DNA from: Megaustenia siamemsis
Taxonomy: Eukaryota; Mollusca; Gastropoda; Stylommatophora; Ariophantidae
DNA length: 64,000 nucleotides
Assembly (NCBI GenBank): GCA_032433765.1
Contig: JAVIAB010000073.1
Location: forward strand, 58,833,065 to 58,897,064
Direction of reading: 5' to 3'
The first letter of the stretch is position 1, and each line of letters opens with the position of its first letter. The translations under genes and the position numbers were made by a program. The notes beneath the pieces were generated by a model. That model worked only from the letters and a program-made list of their open reading frames with translations, had not been told where the DNA came from and ran no database searches. Positions 33,925-46,452 of this stretch are shown here, piece by piece.

Positions 33925-34190
33925 TCATCAAGTACCGGGCCTGCTGGCGTAGGTGATCATGTCTCTCCACATCTTTCGATGTCGACAGTTATTTATCATT
34001 TCTGTTGTTGACCTTCTGCTAAGCCATTCTCTTAAGCTGTCTGGTATTTTTTTCTCTTTGCTTCCCTCTGTCTCTTCATCCCTCAATTTTTCCGGTTGTT
34101 ACAATATATTCCAGTTGTTCTCTTCTCATTACATAGCCAAAAAACTGATGATTGTTTCTTCCTTGGAACTCTACAATAACGTATAACGTC
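33925..34190 (-). mobile_element. LINE-E 3' end
   Basis: The minus strand gives LEYIVTTGKIEG-like coding and the terminal segment whose plus-strand form is GTACCGGGCCTGCTGGCGTA, GGTGATCATGTCTCTCCACA. This is the unit source for the array at 51366-51925. Confidence 0.8.
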
Positions 34191-34937
34191 TAAAGTTGAC
34201 TAATAACCTAAAACTAAACCTGTGAATCTACTTCAACATCAGGACGAATATAAGCGAAAGTGAAGAAGTAATACAATGATATAATCATAGGATATGGCAT
34301 ATATCACCGTGGGGAGTGGTCATGGTGATGGACGGGTAAATACAAACAAATACTAAATGCGTTAGAACAGAGCTCACTGACTGACTGGAAAGTTATAAGG
34401 GTTTCATTTCAACATTTGAAAATATGGCAAAGATACAATATTTCATTCCACTTAACGAAATGTGGAGAAAACATTGCATGTTAAAGGTCATAACTGTATG
34501 TGAGTAGAAACTAGTCTGATTAGTTTTAGTTGTTTAAAAAAAGTGTAATTTATTGCAATTGCAATATATTTATACAATTGTTATTATTATAATAGCATGA
34601 AGATTTAATTTGTCAGATTTGTAAGTCGATGTTGAGAAGTGTTACCGCACTCTCAATTATTTAATAGACAACAAGCGCGCGCGCGAACGCACACACACAC
34701 ACACACACATGTACCAGTCAGAATTATAATATTAGACTCCCCATCTTAACTGAGAAATTAAGGGAATCATGTCTGTTACATACAAAAAGAAAAGGAAACA
34801 AATTCGTTATCGAGTTTCGCAATAGTCATTAATAAAAAAAAATAACTAGTCCCAGTAATCAAGAGCATGGAAATACAAGTCAAAGAGAAAGTAGTAGAAG
34901 AAGCGGGGTTCAACTAAGTAAGGTTTTTACGGTATAC
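34191..34937. other. Intronic sequence, nothing recognised
   Basis: Only a short CA run near 34690 was noticed. Confidence 0.5.
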
Positions 34938-34952
34938 ACATTATGTTATTTT

Positions 34953-35213
34953 GGGAGCCGCGATAGCTCAGTGGTTAGTGAACTGGACTACAAAGGACAA
35001 GGGGTAGGGTTCGATCCCAACCGACGGCTTCAGGGTTCACCCAGTCTTAAATGGGTACCGGATTTTTTTCTGGAAAAGTAAAGTGGCACGGGCGTAATAC
35101 CGACCACATTACCCCAAAAATCATGTGCTGAAGGTCTGTAAAATATAGGGTCATTAACACCATATTTCCCTATACGCCACTTGGCGTGACGGGGGTACTT
35201 TACTTTTTTTTTT
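34953..35213 (+). mobile_element. SINE-A copy with 15-bp target duplication
   Basis: Complete head (GGGAGCCGCGATAGCTCAGT, B box GGTTCGATCCC), body and T-rich end. ACATTATGTTATTTT flanks it at 34938 and 35214. Confidence 0.96.
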
Positions 35214-35228
35214 ACATTATGTTATTTT

Positions 35229-35846
35229 AGAAATAATATTTTTAAAATCGATTCATTTAAAGGAAATCCTGCTCTCTTATTTTAATCACATTTAACAACA
35301 TGGACGGGAGTAATAGGCCAGTTTATAAGCATGAAGGAATAAAATCGATTCATTCGAAACTAAATGCTACAGAAAAATCCAAAAGATACCTTGGATAATG
35401 AAAAAGAGCAATGAAGACATGAAAAGATTTAACCATTAAAAGGAGCTGGCTTATAAACACCATTCTAAAAAGGAAATCAATATGCCATGGCCTCGTCTAA
35501 AGACACAGCTGGCTGGAAAGAACAATAATGGAAGGCAAGATTTATTGGCGACGCATCAGGATGAAAAAAAGATCTTTTAAAAAAATCCACTCATCAGAAA
35601 AAAGCACAGCAACTCTGCTTCACCTACCATTTAAGTGAGTATCACTAATGTTTTGTTTTTTTTATTATCTCCTGATAACGTTTTGTAAGCCCATATTGTT
35701 AGGAGTTTTAATTAGCTTCAAAATATACATGTATTATTCACTTGAAAAAAGACGGAAGAAATTTCGTTTTATTGATGGAAAATTTGAGTCAAATTAATCT
35801 GTCCCGGATTAGAATTTCAAAAATATGGCCACCTTAATATAAACCC

Positions 35847-35880
<34 letters not shown>
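35229..35880. other. Intronic sequence with a TA microsatellite
   Basis: (TA)n occupies about 35848-35879. A short LINE-like stretch may lie at 35400-35560, too weak to place. Confidence 0.4.
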
Positions 35881-35881
<1 letters not shown>

Positions 35882-36200
35882 TTTGGTTTCTTGGTTATGG
35901 AAGGCCCCGGTATCACTGCAAACGAATTTAAAATCCATAATTGCTCAACCACCCGTGCCAGTGGAATCATCCAAATTACTATCTCATCTCCCAAACAAAG
36001 AAAGGTAGCTGTAGTCCCCATCATAGCAGTCTCAGCACACGCCAAAAGACATAAGGCGAAACCGCACAGAAAGTGAACACAGCCAACTGTTCCCTGTCAT
36101 ACGATATCATAATTCATCGTAAACAACTGGAATGACGAAACATGATCAAAACGGATGAAACACACAGCTCACGGTGTGCACAGAGCACTTAACTCAGTAA
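35881..36200 (+). mobile_element. Dispersed repeat R-D, copy 2
   Basis: More than 90 percent identical by eye to 61520-61835 (GGAAGGCCCC, TATCACTGCAAACGAATT, AAAGAAAGGTAGCTGTAGTC, CACAGAAAGTGAACACAGCC). A reversed copy is at 13930-14160. The class is unknown; the short frame with QRKVAVVPIIAVSAHAK is shared but broken in the second copy. Confidence 0.75.
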
Positions 36201-36914
36201 ATATATATCTATATGCTTGGCGAAGAGAATATTTGTAGAAAGTTTGTCAAAACGAAACAAAATGCTGAAAGATTGATGGTTCTGAACAATTTGACACCAT
36301 GACAGCAGCGCTGATGGACGATAACAAGATCAGAAGGAGGTTGTGGTTTTCATACAGAAGGAGCATAACTCTTGATGGACAATTCAACTAATGATAAAAG
36401 TGAGTAATTGATTACATACCTTAGTATTATTTGATAAGAGAAGCCATTCTGACTAATAAACCTACTTGGCGGTAGCAAGGAGGGAAATAGTAAAGCAAAG
36501 CCTGCAGAATTGATCGCGAACAAATTCGTGCTATAAGAAAAATGCATTAGAATGCTTGTGTATAATACAGTAGAATGATCTCTGTCAATGCAAAAAAAGA
36601 CGAAGAAGTGAAGTTTGCTTCCGAATTACAATAATAATTGTTATTAGAAATTGTCAACACCACAGTAATTCTATATCTTTTCTAGGGCTTTTTCTCAGTT
36701 ATCGATCTGCCTCTGCGTGTTCAATCGCATCGACTCTGATAGTCGCAGCAAACATAACAACAAGGCGTTCGAGTTACAAAATGGCGTGTTCATCTGAATC
36801 AGCAGATTTATTTAACGAGACTTAAACTAAAATTGTTGGCGTTGCTGGGATCATTTACGTTTTGAACACACAAGAGTTAACAATGAGTCTAGTTTGTGAG
36901 ACTTTGAGTATAGG
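36201..36914. other. Intronic sequence, nothing recognised
   Basis: AT-rich with no repeat or exon-like signal. Confidence 0.45.
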
Positions 36915-37120
36915 TTAAAGAGAGGAGAGATGCCCTCCACATCTGAATGTATACAGGGAATGTGGTGTTAGTGCCCATATTTGTCAATGACCAACGACAC
37001 GTTTTTTTGTGCGATGTGGTCGTTATCACGCCAGGCCGCTCTACTTGCCCCCGAAAATGCAGCTTAAGGTTCTGTGAACCTAGGAACCATCGATCGAGAT
37101 CGAACCAACTTCTTATTCTC
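36915..37120 (-). mobile_element. SINE-A-like copy, partial
   Basis: Minus strand: TTCGATCTCGATCGATGGTT, GGTTCACAGAACCTTAAG, then GGCGTGATAACGACCACATC and CACTAACACCACATTCCCTG. The head matches the one preceding the 10-bp array at 27745. Confidence 0.65.
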
Positions 37121-37504
37121 ATTATTCCAGTTCACTTACTACTGAGATATGCATCTTTTTAATTAAGGTATAGTTAATTGCTTATTGTTGGTAGTGTTAT
37201 CATTGCAGAATTCTCAACACACCCATCGATACTCATCGTCATGGAGGTAACAAAGTATATGCACACTGATGGTCTTAGACACACGATGCACTCATAGAAC
37301 TCGCCCGGGGAGTTGTCTTTCCTACATGGGCAAACCTCAGATGGGCAGTCATCAGCTCAGACTAGCCTATCAACTGTTTATTTTATACGACTAAGTGTGT
37401 AGTCTACAGTACACTGGTTTGTTTATTGTTCACGGCTTAATAAATTACATTTCAAATTACCTACTTTGAAAGTCAAGCTCATTTGACATGTTGGCTTTTG
37501 GGGA

Positions 37505-37850
37505 CTGGCAAGACGCAAGAGACTAGATGCCGGTCTCGAGACCGAGAGGTTGGGAGTTCAAATCCCGTCTGCACATGTTCGGATTTTTATTCATGATTTC
37601 TCACTGCGGCAACTACCTCTGGTTTCAGCGGCGAGGCCCGGCTTCAACCGTCAATTACTCATCGACGGAAACAAATATGAGTACTTCCGAAGTTAGAAGT
37701 ATCTGCCTGTGCGGCGAGGGACCCCTGTGCACAAGACTGTCAGGGAAAAACGGATTAACACGCACAATTCAGTTCCTAGACTCTAGGGACTTCGCCAGAG
37801 GTGAAAGCTGCCTAACGCGAAACAACAAAAAAACAAACAAAAAATCTAGC
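37505..37850 (+). mobile_element. SINE-B copy
   Basis: The head has GGTTGGGAGTTCAAATCCCG, followed by CAATTACTCATCGACGG, TATCTGCCTGTGCGGCGAGG, GACCCCTGTGCACAAG and AACGGATTAACACGCAC, ending in an A-rich tail. It is the only plus-strand SINE-B. Confidence 0.85.
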
Positions 37851-38400
37851 AACTTTTGGCAACTTGACTTCTTGTTGAGAAATCGATTCATTTTCAGGTG
37901 AGATACTGTTACGCTAAACTTACAGAGAAGATGCTGTTTGTCAACTATGCATGTTACAAATTCGTTATAAAATACCCTAGATGTGCACTGTTCTGGCTGA
38001 ATTGACTGGCTGTGTTGCCGTGCTGCAATATTGATTACAGTCTCAATAATCTCTTCTCAAATAGCCTTGGCGTAAATTATTGCTTGCACAGAACAACGGT
38101 TCTCAGAATGTTGACCGAGGACAGAACGAAGGGGACAAAAAGGAAGGAAGGAAGGAAGAAATGAAGGAAAGAAACATATATAAAAAGATTTTGAAAAGTA
38201 CTATAAGAGTCATGAAACGTGAACACTTTAAGAAAAAGAGATTTTGTGTCAAACTTCTTGTCAATAGTGGGTGTGATTATTCTTGAATGCTTTAATCTTT
38301 ACATTTGGTTCCACCACTTTGTTAAAAAAATATCAATACCTCACGCTAATTCAAGTTTAGTGGGCTATACTTTTAGAGGAGTGGGTTCGATACGGTCTCC
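37851..38400. other. Intronic sequence, nothing recognised
   Basis: One A/G-rich patch at 38110-38200; no mobile element landmarks. Confidence 0.45.
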
Positions 38401-38403
38401 TGG

Positions 38404-39440
38404 GTTCACACAGCCTCATATCATCAGCATCATTAGGTGCCATCTCTACATCGAAGGTTGGCAACCATGGAGCGCCATTTTACTCTGTCTCTTGTTTTGA
38501 TGGGCATATTGCATGTTCAACTATCTATCTTTTGATGCCTCAGTCCACTTTGGTCGTGGTCTGTCACTGACTCGTTACCTTGTACCTTCCCTTCCAATAT
38601 GACTTTTAGTAGGATATTGTATCTCTTTACGTGTCCAAATAATTGCAGTGGTCTTTTCCGAATTGTGTTAAGCAGTTCTTCTTTTCATTTTCAGCCATCT
38701 ACAACTTTCTTGTTTGCCTTATTTTTCTTCCAACCAATTCGTTCCACTTTTTTCCATGTATTTACATTTCAAGGGCTTCTTTTCTGCCCAGATGTTTTAT
38801 TTAATCTGGATGTTTCTGCAATACACAAGAATGTTGAGTAAATATAGCATTTTACAATTCGTATTTTTACTTATCTGCTTTGATGTGGTTATATTTGTCA
38901 TGTTATTAAAATTACTTTGTGCCATTCCTATTCTTTTGTTTGTTTCTACTTTTTATATTTTCCATCATTTGTTATAGCATGTTCATAATAGTCTTGAAAT
39001 TGTAGCTTTCTTGTTCTTCCTTTCAACTCCCTGTGGGCACAAGTCTCCAACAAACACTTCCCAAGCAACCCTGTTTCTTACAATTCTTTTAAAATCATTT
39101 TATGTCTTCCCCATCATCTTCATCTCTGCTTCCATCTGTCTTCTCCAAAAATATTTCAGTCTTTCTCTTTGTCGCTTTCCTTGGGGATTCCAAAAAAGAG
39201 CATGTTCTGTTATGCTTTCATTTGGCCTCCACAGTGTGTGTCCTATCCAGCGCCATCATCGTATCTCTTTATTCACTGGTATTTGACTGGTACATTTCCA
39301 TAATTCTATGTTAGTGATTTTGTCCTGTCATTTCCATCCTTTTATTCTGCAAGCATCCATTAATGAAGTATGTATTTTCTTGACTGTCATTTTTGTTGTT
39401 CTCCATGTTTCACAGCCGTATAATAGGAATGGCTTAACAA
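38404..39440 (-). mobile_element. LINE-C tail followed by LINE-D fragment
   Basis: 38404-39000 (minus) has LINE-C landmarks in a diverged form, starting with the CAT-type tail. 39000-39440 has a different ORF2 C-terminus: the minus strand reads as a RRW.GHTL...PQGKRKR-type segment in broken frames, matched by 59440-60260. The junction is near 39000. Confidence 0.7.
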
Positions 39441-39539
39441 TGGAATTATAATTTTTTATATTTATACGTGTACTTTATTTGTATTTATATATTTGTTTTA
39501 AAATACAAACTTTTAGCCTTAAATTAATTTTTGTTGTAA

Positions 39540-39655
39540 GATAGGGCGACCTAGCGACGATCACATCACTCATAAAATGTGCCGTAGTCATTTAATAACA
39601 TGGACGCTAACATCCTATCTCGTATACACCTTGGCTTACTGAAATTTGTCGTGTA
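39540..39655 (+). mobile_element. SINE-A body fragment
   Basis: It retains CGATCACATCACTCA, AAATGTGCCGTAGTCAT and ACATCCTATCTCGTATACAC in SINE-A order, without a head. Confidence 0.55.
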
Positions 39656-39689
39656 TTTAAATTATTTTATATTACTATTATTACTGTGT

Positions 39690-40600
39690 GTATTATTAGT
39701 GAAAGTGACGGAAAGCAGCAAAAATGTCTTACTCTGGATAGTAAGAAAACAGAAGTAATGTTTATATATAAACAAACAGACATTACCAACATGCAACATA
39801 AAAATAAGCGGGACAAATCTGATACAAATATTAAATACTGAGGCACAGTAATAATATCCGACAGAAGATGTACAAAATAAATAAATTGCAGAATAGCACA
39901 AACCAAAATAGAGCCGTGACGGCTCAGCAGTTAGTGAACTGGACTACAAAGGGCATGATGTAGGGTCGATCCCAACCGACGGCTCCGGTTCACCCAGCCT
40001 TTAATGGGTACCGGGTTTTTTTTCTGGGAAAGTAAAGCGGCACGGGCGTAATACTGACAACATCCCCAAAATTATGCGCCGAAGGTCTGTAAAATTTGTG
40101 ATCACTAACACCATATTCCCTATACGCCACTTGGCGTGGCAGGGGTACTTTACTTTTTTTTTTTTTTTTTTACAAACCAATATAGCATTTCAGAAAATTA
40201 AAAACGTCTTGTGCGGCACGTCTGTGTCAATACATGAGTCAGCGGTTCCATACAGAGTCAATTCTGACCTAAGGAAGCGAATCATGGACAGCAGACAAAC
40301 GAATAAAAGGACTATTAAAGGCCACATACTTATCAAAAGAATGTTGATAGTTCCCTGGATAACTAAAAAGACCAACGAGGAAATTGTCAAAGACGCAAAC
40401 ACAAACAGGGAATCCCTAAGCAAATATCTGAAAGAAATAATCGAACTTTATTTCTGACACTTCATGAGACAAAGAAAGTTGGAATACTTAGTTAAAACTG
40501 GAAACAATACAGAGAAAGAGAGATCGCGGACGACAGAGAGAGAAGATACTAGATAGCTTTGTGGCACGGTAAAAAGTTAACAAACAGAATTAATACGATG
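39690..40600 (+). mobile_element. LINE-E ORF2 fragment interrupted by SINE-A
   Basis: The left part translates in broken frames to a YLG-type region ending INCRIAQTK; after the SINE the frame continues IAFQKIKNVLCGTSVS, then ITKKTNEEIVKDANTNRESL and FMRQRKLEYLVKTGN. Removing the SINE and one target copy restores RIAQTKIAFQKIKNV. Confidence 0.75.
39912..40171 (+). mobile_element. SINE-A copy inside LINE-E, with 14-bp target duplication
   Basis: Head, body and a 20-base T tail are all present. ACAAACCAAAATAG (39898) and ACAAACCAATATAG (40172) differ at one base. The B box is damaged (GGTCGATCCC). Confidence 0.95.
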
Positions 40601-40789
40601 AACTGTAGATAGAAATATATGAAGGAACATAATGGCTTACACCAAAGGGTCTATGACACATGATTATTATGATTATTATTATTTCTTTGATTGCATTCCT
40701 GTGAGAACGAGGCTATGGTGTATAGTGCCAGATCTGTGAGGATATACGATTTGTTGAGAGGTCAGGAGAGTTTTTTTTTTTTTTTCTGA

Positions 40790-41035
40790 CGAAAAAAAAA
40801 TTTGTTTCGTTCGCTAGGTAAATCTCTGACGAAGTCCCTAGAGACTAGGAACTGAATTTTGCGTGTTAATCCATTATTCCCTGGCAGCCGTGTGCACAGG
40901 GGTCCCTCGCCGCACAGGCAGATAACTCCGACTTCGATTTTTTCCGTCGATGAGTAATTGACGTTTCAAGTAGGGCCTCACTGCTGAGACCACGGGTGGT
41001 CGCCGCAGAGAGAAATCATAAATAAAAATCCCAAC
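40790..41035 (-). mobile_element. SINE-B copy
   Basis: It shares TTCGTTCGCTAGGTAAATCT, CTGACGAAGTC, GAATTTTGCGTGTTAATCCA and GGGGTCCCTCGCCGCACAGG with other SINE-B copies. Sequence just past its end (41036-41120) resembles 43195-43282. Confidence 0.85.
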
Positions 41036-41120
41036 CGGTGAGAAATAATTTGTTACACACGCTGCTATTCTCTTTTGTTTGAATGCTTTCTTACCCATTA
41101 AAAGAAATAATAACAACGGA

Positions 41121-41905
41121 ATAAATGATATAGGGCTCGGAATTTTATGAGCTAAAAAATTTTATTGCAGAATTTAAATTATTTTATTTCATTCAGATTT
41201 CAGTTGTTAAATTATCATCTAAATATGATTGTTTTAATGACATGCAAAATATGACTTACAAATAAAAAATAGGCCGATGTGACATAAATTAATTACTTGT
41301 TTGCTATTAAAAGTGATGTTAAATGATCTGCTACGGCGTCTACATCCTATGTGTTAAGCTCTGAGTTCACGCCTTTGACTTTGTTGACGAGCAATTTTGG
41401 AGAGGGCGCATCTCTCTGCCTTCAATTTTGTATTCAATTGTTGGACACATTTATTATTCTTCAGTGTCTGCAATTACTTTAAGCCACCTACGGTAGTATC
41501 CCTGTTTGAAGTCTCACTTCAGTACAAACATTCTTCATAGTACTGTCACTCCTGTCCGCTGCTACTCGGTATGGGGTTTTGACCAATGGTCTCTTTTATA
41601 TTTGAACTTCAAAAGTTTATCCTGACAAACGGTAAATCAACTAAAAGTGGTCCTTAATTTTCCGTCTAATTTTTTTTTCATTTCGAATTACGTCATTTGA
41701 GTTATTGTAACGTATTTATTCAAGCAAGCTTACGTGTTTCTTAACATTACAATTACAAAGCCATTTCTCCCACTTAATACAGGGTCGTCTAAATTAAAGT
41801 TTTCGTGTACCTAAAATGACGACAAATATAACCGAACACGCATTTATGCCCCCAATTTGATAATAATGTGACCTAAATCTAAATTATGGTCTAATCTTCA
41901 TTCAT
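41121..41905. other. Intronic sequence, nothing recognised
   Basis: AT-rich, with no repeat or exon-like signal. Confidence 0.45.
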
Positions 41906-41909
41906 ATAT

Positions 41910-42165
41910 GGAGCCGCGATAGCTCAGTGGTTAGTGAACTGGACTACAAAGGACAAGAGGTCGGGTTCGATCTTGATGGATGGCTCCCAGGTTCACCCAG
42001 CCTTAAATATGTACCGGATTTTTTTTGGGGGGAAAGTAAAGCGGCACTGGCGTAGTGCCTTCCACGTTAACCCAACAATCATGTGCCGAAGGTCTATAAA
42101 ATGTATTGTCACTAACACAATACTCCCTAAACGCCATTTGGCGTGACGGGGCTCTTTACCTTTAC
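41910..42165 (+). mobile_element. SINE-A copy, diverged
   Basis: GGAGCCGCGATAGCTCAGTG starts the head; the body has several CpG-type changes and ends GGCGTGACGGGGCTCTTTAC. A possible target repeat CATTCATATAT/CATTTATATA is imperfect. Confidence 0.92.
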
Positions 42166-43434
42166 TTGTGTGCATTTATATAACCAATAAAAACAGTGTC
42201 AATGTGTTCCGAAAGGCATGTTACATGTTGAAATTAACTAAAATTTCAGAAATATATGTCAGGAAAGAAATATTAGATGTCATAAAATTCAGAGCTATAT
42301 TGATAATAATATCTGCAGAGTTCATAACTGGGGCCTGCGCTGTTCAATAATTTTTCTCTTGGTTTTTCTCTACTCCTTTTTCTTTTCAAATTGCCTTTGT
42401 TATAGTATTTTCAAATGTCCTCTTTTCGCATCACATTTCTAATATGGGTGTGTGGAACACTTAGAACCTTTTGTCTATCTCTACGACATTTTTTTTTCTT
42501 TTCTGGAATCTACTAGGTGGAAATATAGGACTGTGGATCAACGAAATACAGGGAGAAAGATTTATTTCAACGTGAAGCACATGGTGTTCCATCGGCAAAA
42601 GACAACAAAATACGCGTATAGATGCTCTCAAATTACAGATTATTATAGTGCTCAGAATATCTAAGCTGAAATGAATTTGAAAAGCGGTTTCCGCGTGTTT
42701 GTTCTGGAACTATTACACAGAAAACTGAAAGCTATTGATGTTATTTTTTTCCTCACGTAAAAATATTTGTGAAAACCGTTTCCTGCTCCAGATAATCTTA
42801 AAAATAAGCGCAGAATCCATCTAATAATGTATTATTGGGAGTCAGGTTCCACATTTCAAACAAAAGATCTCTACATAATACTGCTTGTAAGTGAAATACG
42901 GCATCGGTTTTCTAAATTATAAACAAGAATCATTTTTAAAATAATAATAATAATTGAGCATTGAATGTAAAAAACGAAATGTCTGGAACTGACTGAAAAA
43001 TTTTTTGCTCATTAAAAATAAATTGATGTCCATTTTCATCCGTGGTTTAATAATACATTTACGTCAGTGGTTCTGCAACTTTTCTTTACCTCGACTCCTT
43101 GTCTCTTGTACCCAGGCATTCCCAGGATTGAACTTCTAATTAATAACCCAAGAGTGAATCAAATATTACAATTCTACAAGGTTGTTTATTTTGGAGATAA
43201 GTGAGAAATAAGTTATTACATATGCTGCTAGTCTCTTTTGTTTCAATGATTTCTTACTAATTAAAAGAAATAATAACAACAAGTATTCTCAATTCTTTAT
43301 GAAGAAACGGAAATTGTATGCAAAGAATCATACGAATATGACACGCCCATACACAACAAAACAATCAAATGAAAGCTAACAAAAATGAAGAATATAATTT
43401 GTACAAAATTATGCAACATTAATCACAGGCTGAA
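42166..43434. other. Intronic sequence, one dispersed 85-bp similarity
   Basis: 43195-43282 resembles 41036-41120 (TGAGAAATAA, CTGCTA.TCTCTTTTGTTT, TTAAAAGAAATAATAACAAC). Nothing else was placed. Confidence 0.45.
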
Positions 43435-43785
43435 GTCCTCATGTGGGAAACAACAGGTAAGAGGAAAAGAGGACGATCCAGAGAGACACCGAGAAGAACA
43501 TTGATCAGAGAGGCAAGAGCAGCAGGAATAGGCTCCCTCAATGAGATAGAGCTGCTTGCACAGAACAGAGACAAATGGCGAGATTTGATAAAAGATCATT
43601 ACAAGAATTACAACTGCTAGGAGAAAAAAATTAGATAAGAGAAAGAGTATCTGGGTCTATGCCCTATGGGCCGGCTACGGCTCTAAAGGTCAATAGAATT
43701 GAATAGAATAGAATAGAATAGAATAGAATAGAATAGAATAGAATAGAATAGAATAGAATAGAGTAGAATAGAATAGAATCACAGG
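43435..43785 (+). mobile_element. LINE-A 3' end, copy 3, with GAATA tail
   Basis: Same ORF2 end and 3' UTR as 33300-33556. GGTCAATAGA is followed by about 17 GAATA units, where the other two copies have GATA units. Confidence 0.92.
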
Positions 43786-43790
43786 CTATG

Positions 43791-44618
43791 TGGAAAAAGA
43801 GAGAATATTTTATTTTATATTTTACATTACACAACTAATGAGAAGGACGGTGCTATTTTTCACGTACACACTTACAAGCCTCGTTAGATCGAGATGAATT
43901 GTTGAAACTTGTATGATGAGTTCTGGCTCTACGTTTTTTTTTAAACGGTTCATACATTTACACTCTACGGTAAACGAGAGCAGAGCATTATTTTCACACA
44001 ATGGATATCTTTACAAAGACATCAATACATTCATAGCCTCTTTAATATTTCTGGTAAAAACCTACTTGTAAGTAGGCCCACAAATTTAGAAGAGACTGTT
44101 CCTTAGAGTGCAGTTTCAGAGCATAATCCGTGGATATTTGCCATAGGCGTGTAGTCCTCTGCGACTTTGAGTCCCATCAGTTCAAACATAAAACTGAAAA
44201 TGGATCTCTAATCCAGTTTTTACTTTTATCAGGAACAGGAAAATATTCACGGAAACTATGCTGCAAGTTTACCAAATGTCATGCAATAAGTGACGTGTCT
44301 ACCTCAGACAACTTTTCGTCGTTGAAGTCAGGAAAATGTGTCAAGTTTAGAAATATTGTATAGTTTCTGTTCAACGAGCCACAATGCCACAATTCATAAT
44401 AGTTTAATAATCATTGCCTTGATCTTGTCTTCAACTTGGAAAACTGTAACATTTTCACTTTGACGATTTCAGTTGAGCGTATTTAAACGAGTGAAGGTAT
44501 CTGAGAAATATGCAAATTTGGCCAACTAGGAAATGTGTCAAACAAGCACTGAGGTGATGTTGCTTCTTCATGGGAATAATCACTTCTCTCAAATCTCATA
44601 AACCAGACAAGACATTAC
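43791..44618. other. Intronic sequence, nothing recognised
   Basis: The 77-codon plus-strand frame at 44130-44363 has no recognised content. Confidence 0.45.
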
Positions 44619-45613
44619 TGCTGGATAGTGAACAGGCTTCACCGTGTAGCAAACATTGATAGTGAACAGGCTTCACCGTGTAGCAAACATTGATAGTGAA
44701 CAGGCTTCACCGTGTAGCAAACATTGATAGTGAACAGGCTTCACCATGTAGCAAACATTGATAGTGAACAGGCTTCACCGTGTAGCAAACATTGATAGTG
44801 AACATGCTTCACCGTGTAGCAAACATTGATAGTGAACAGGCTTCACCGTGTAGCAAACATTGATAGTATACAGGCTTCACCGTGTAGCGAACATTGATAG
44901 TGAACAGGCTTCACCGTGTAGCGAACATTGATAGTGAACAGGCTTCACCGTGTAGCAAACATTGATAGTGAACAGGCTTCACCGTGTAGCAAACATTGAT
45001 AGTGAACAGGCTTCACCGTGTAGCAAACATTGATAGTGAACAGGCTTCACCGTGTAGCAAACTTGGATAGTGAACAGGCTTCACCGTGTAGCAAACATTG
45101 ATAGTGAACAGGCTTCACCGTGTAGCAAACATTGATAGTGAACAGGCTTCACCGTGTAGCAAACATTGATAGTGAACAGGCTTCACCATGTAGCAAACAT
45201 TGATAGTGAACAGGCTTCACCGTGTAGCAAACATTGATAGTGAACAGGCTTCACCGTGTAGCGAACATTGATAGTGAACAGGCTTCACCGTGTAGCGAAC
45301 ATTGATAGTGAACAGGCTTCACCGTGTAGCAAACATTGATAGTGAACAGGCTTCACCGTGTAGCAAACATTGATAGTGAACAGGCTTCACCGTGTAGCAA
45401 ACATTGATAGTGAACAGGCTTCACCGTGTAGCAAACTTGGATAGTGAACAGGCTTCACCGTGTAGCAAACATTGATAGTATACAGGCTTCACCGTGTAGC
45501 GAACATTGATAGTGAACAGGCTTCACCGTGTAGCAAACATTGATAGGGAACAGGCTTCACCGTGTAGCAAACATTGATAGTGAACAGGCTTCACCGTGTA
45601 GCAAACATTGATC
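44619..45613 (+). repeat. 34-bp tandem array, about 29 copies, higher-order
   Basis: The unit is ATAGTGAACAGGCTTCACCG+TGTAGCAAACATTG. Rare variants recur at exactly 374 bp (11 units): GCGAAC at 44887/45261 and 44921/45295, and CTTGG at 45062/45436. Confidence 0.97.
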
Positions 45614-45731
45614 ACTGTCTTTATCAAAGCACAGTTGTTCACAATAACTCATAACTCAATTATTTGCTTTTTTTTAAATGGGCAATTTTGACTGATTCTT
45701 TCCACGTCAGTTTTAATTGTTCTGGCACCTT

Positions 45732-46452
45732 TAAGCAGCTAGAGCTTCCTTATGTAAGCAGCTAGAGCTTCCTTATGTAAGCAGCTAGAGCTTCCTTATG
45801 TAAGCAGCTAGAGCTTCCTTATGTAAGCAGCTAGAGCTTCCTTATTTAAGCAGCTAGAGCTTCCTTATGTAAGCAACTAGAGCTTCCTTATGTAAGCAGC
45901 TAGAGCTTCCTTATGTAAGCAGCTAGAGCTTCCTTATGTAAGCAGCTAGAGCTTCCTTATGTAAGCAGCTGCAGCTTCCTTATGTAAGCAGCTAGAGCTT
46001 CCTTATGTAAGCAGCTAGAGCTTCCTTATGTAAGCAGCTAGAGCTTCCTTATGTAAGCAGCTAGAGCTTCCTTATGTAAGCAGCTAGAGCTTCCTTATGT
46101 AAGCAGCTAGAGCTTCCTTATGTAAGCAGCTAGAGCTTCCTTATGTAAGCAGCTAGAGCTTCCTTATGTAAGCAGCTAGAGCTTCCTTATTTAAGCAGCT
46201 AGAGCTTCCTTATGTAAGCAGCTAGAGCTACCTTATTTAAGCAGCTAGAGCTTCCTTATGCAAGCAGCTAGAGCTTCCTTATGTAAGCAGCTAGAGCTTC
46301 CTTATGTAAGCAGCTAGAGCGTCCTTATGTAAGCAGCTAGAGCTTCCTTATGTAAGCAGCTAGAGCTTCCTTATGTAAGCAGCTAGAGCTTCCTTATGTA
46401 AGCAGCTAGAGCTTCCTTATGTAAGCAGCTAGAGCTTCCTTATGTAAGCAGC
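45732..46452 (+). repeat. 23-bp tandem array, about 31 copies
   Basis: The unit GCAGCTAGAGCTTCCTTATG+TAA is almost exact, with scattered single changes. It lies 120 bp from the 34-bp array. Confidence 0.97.
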
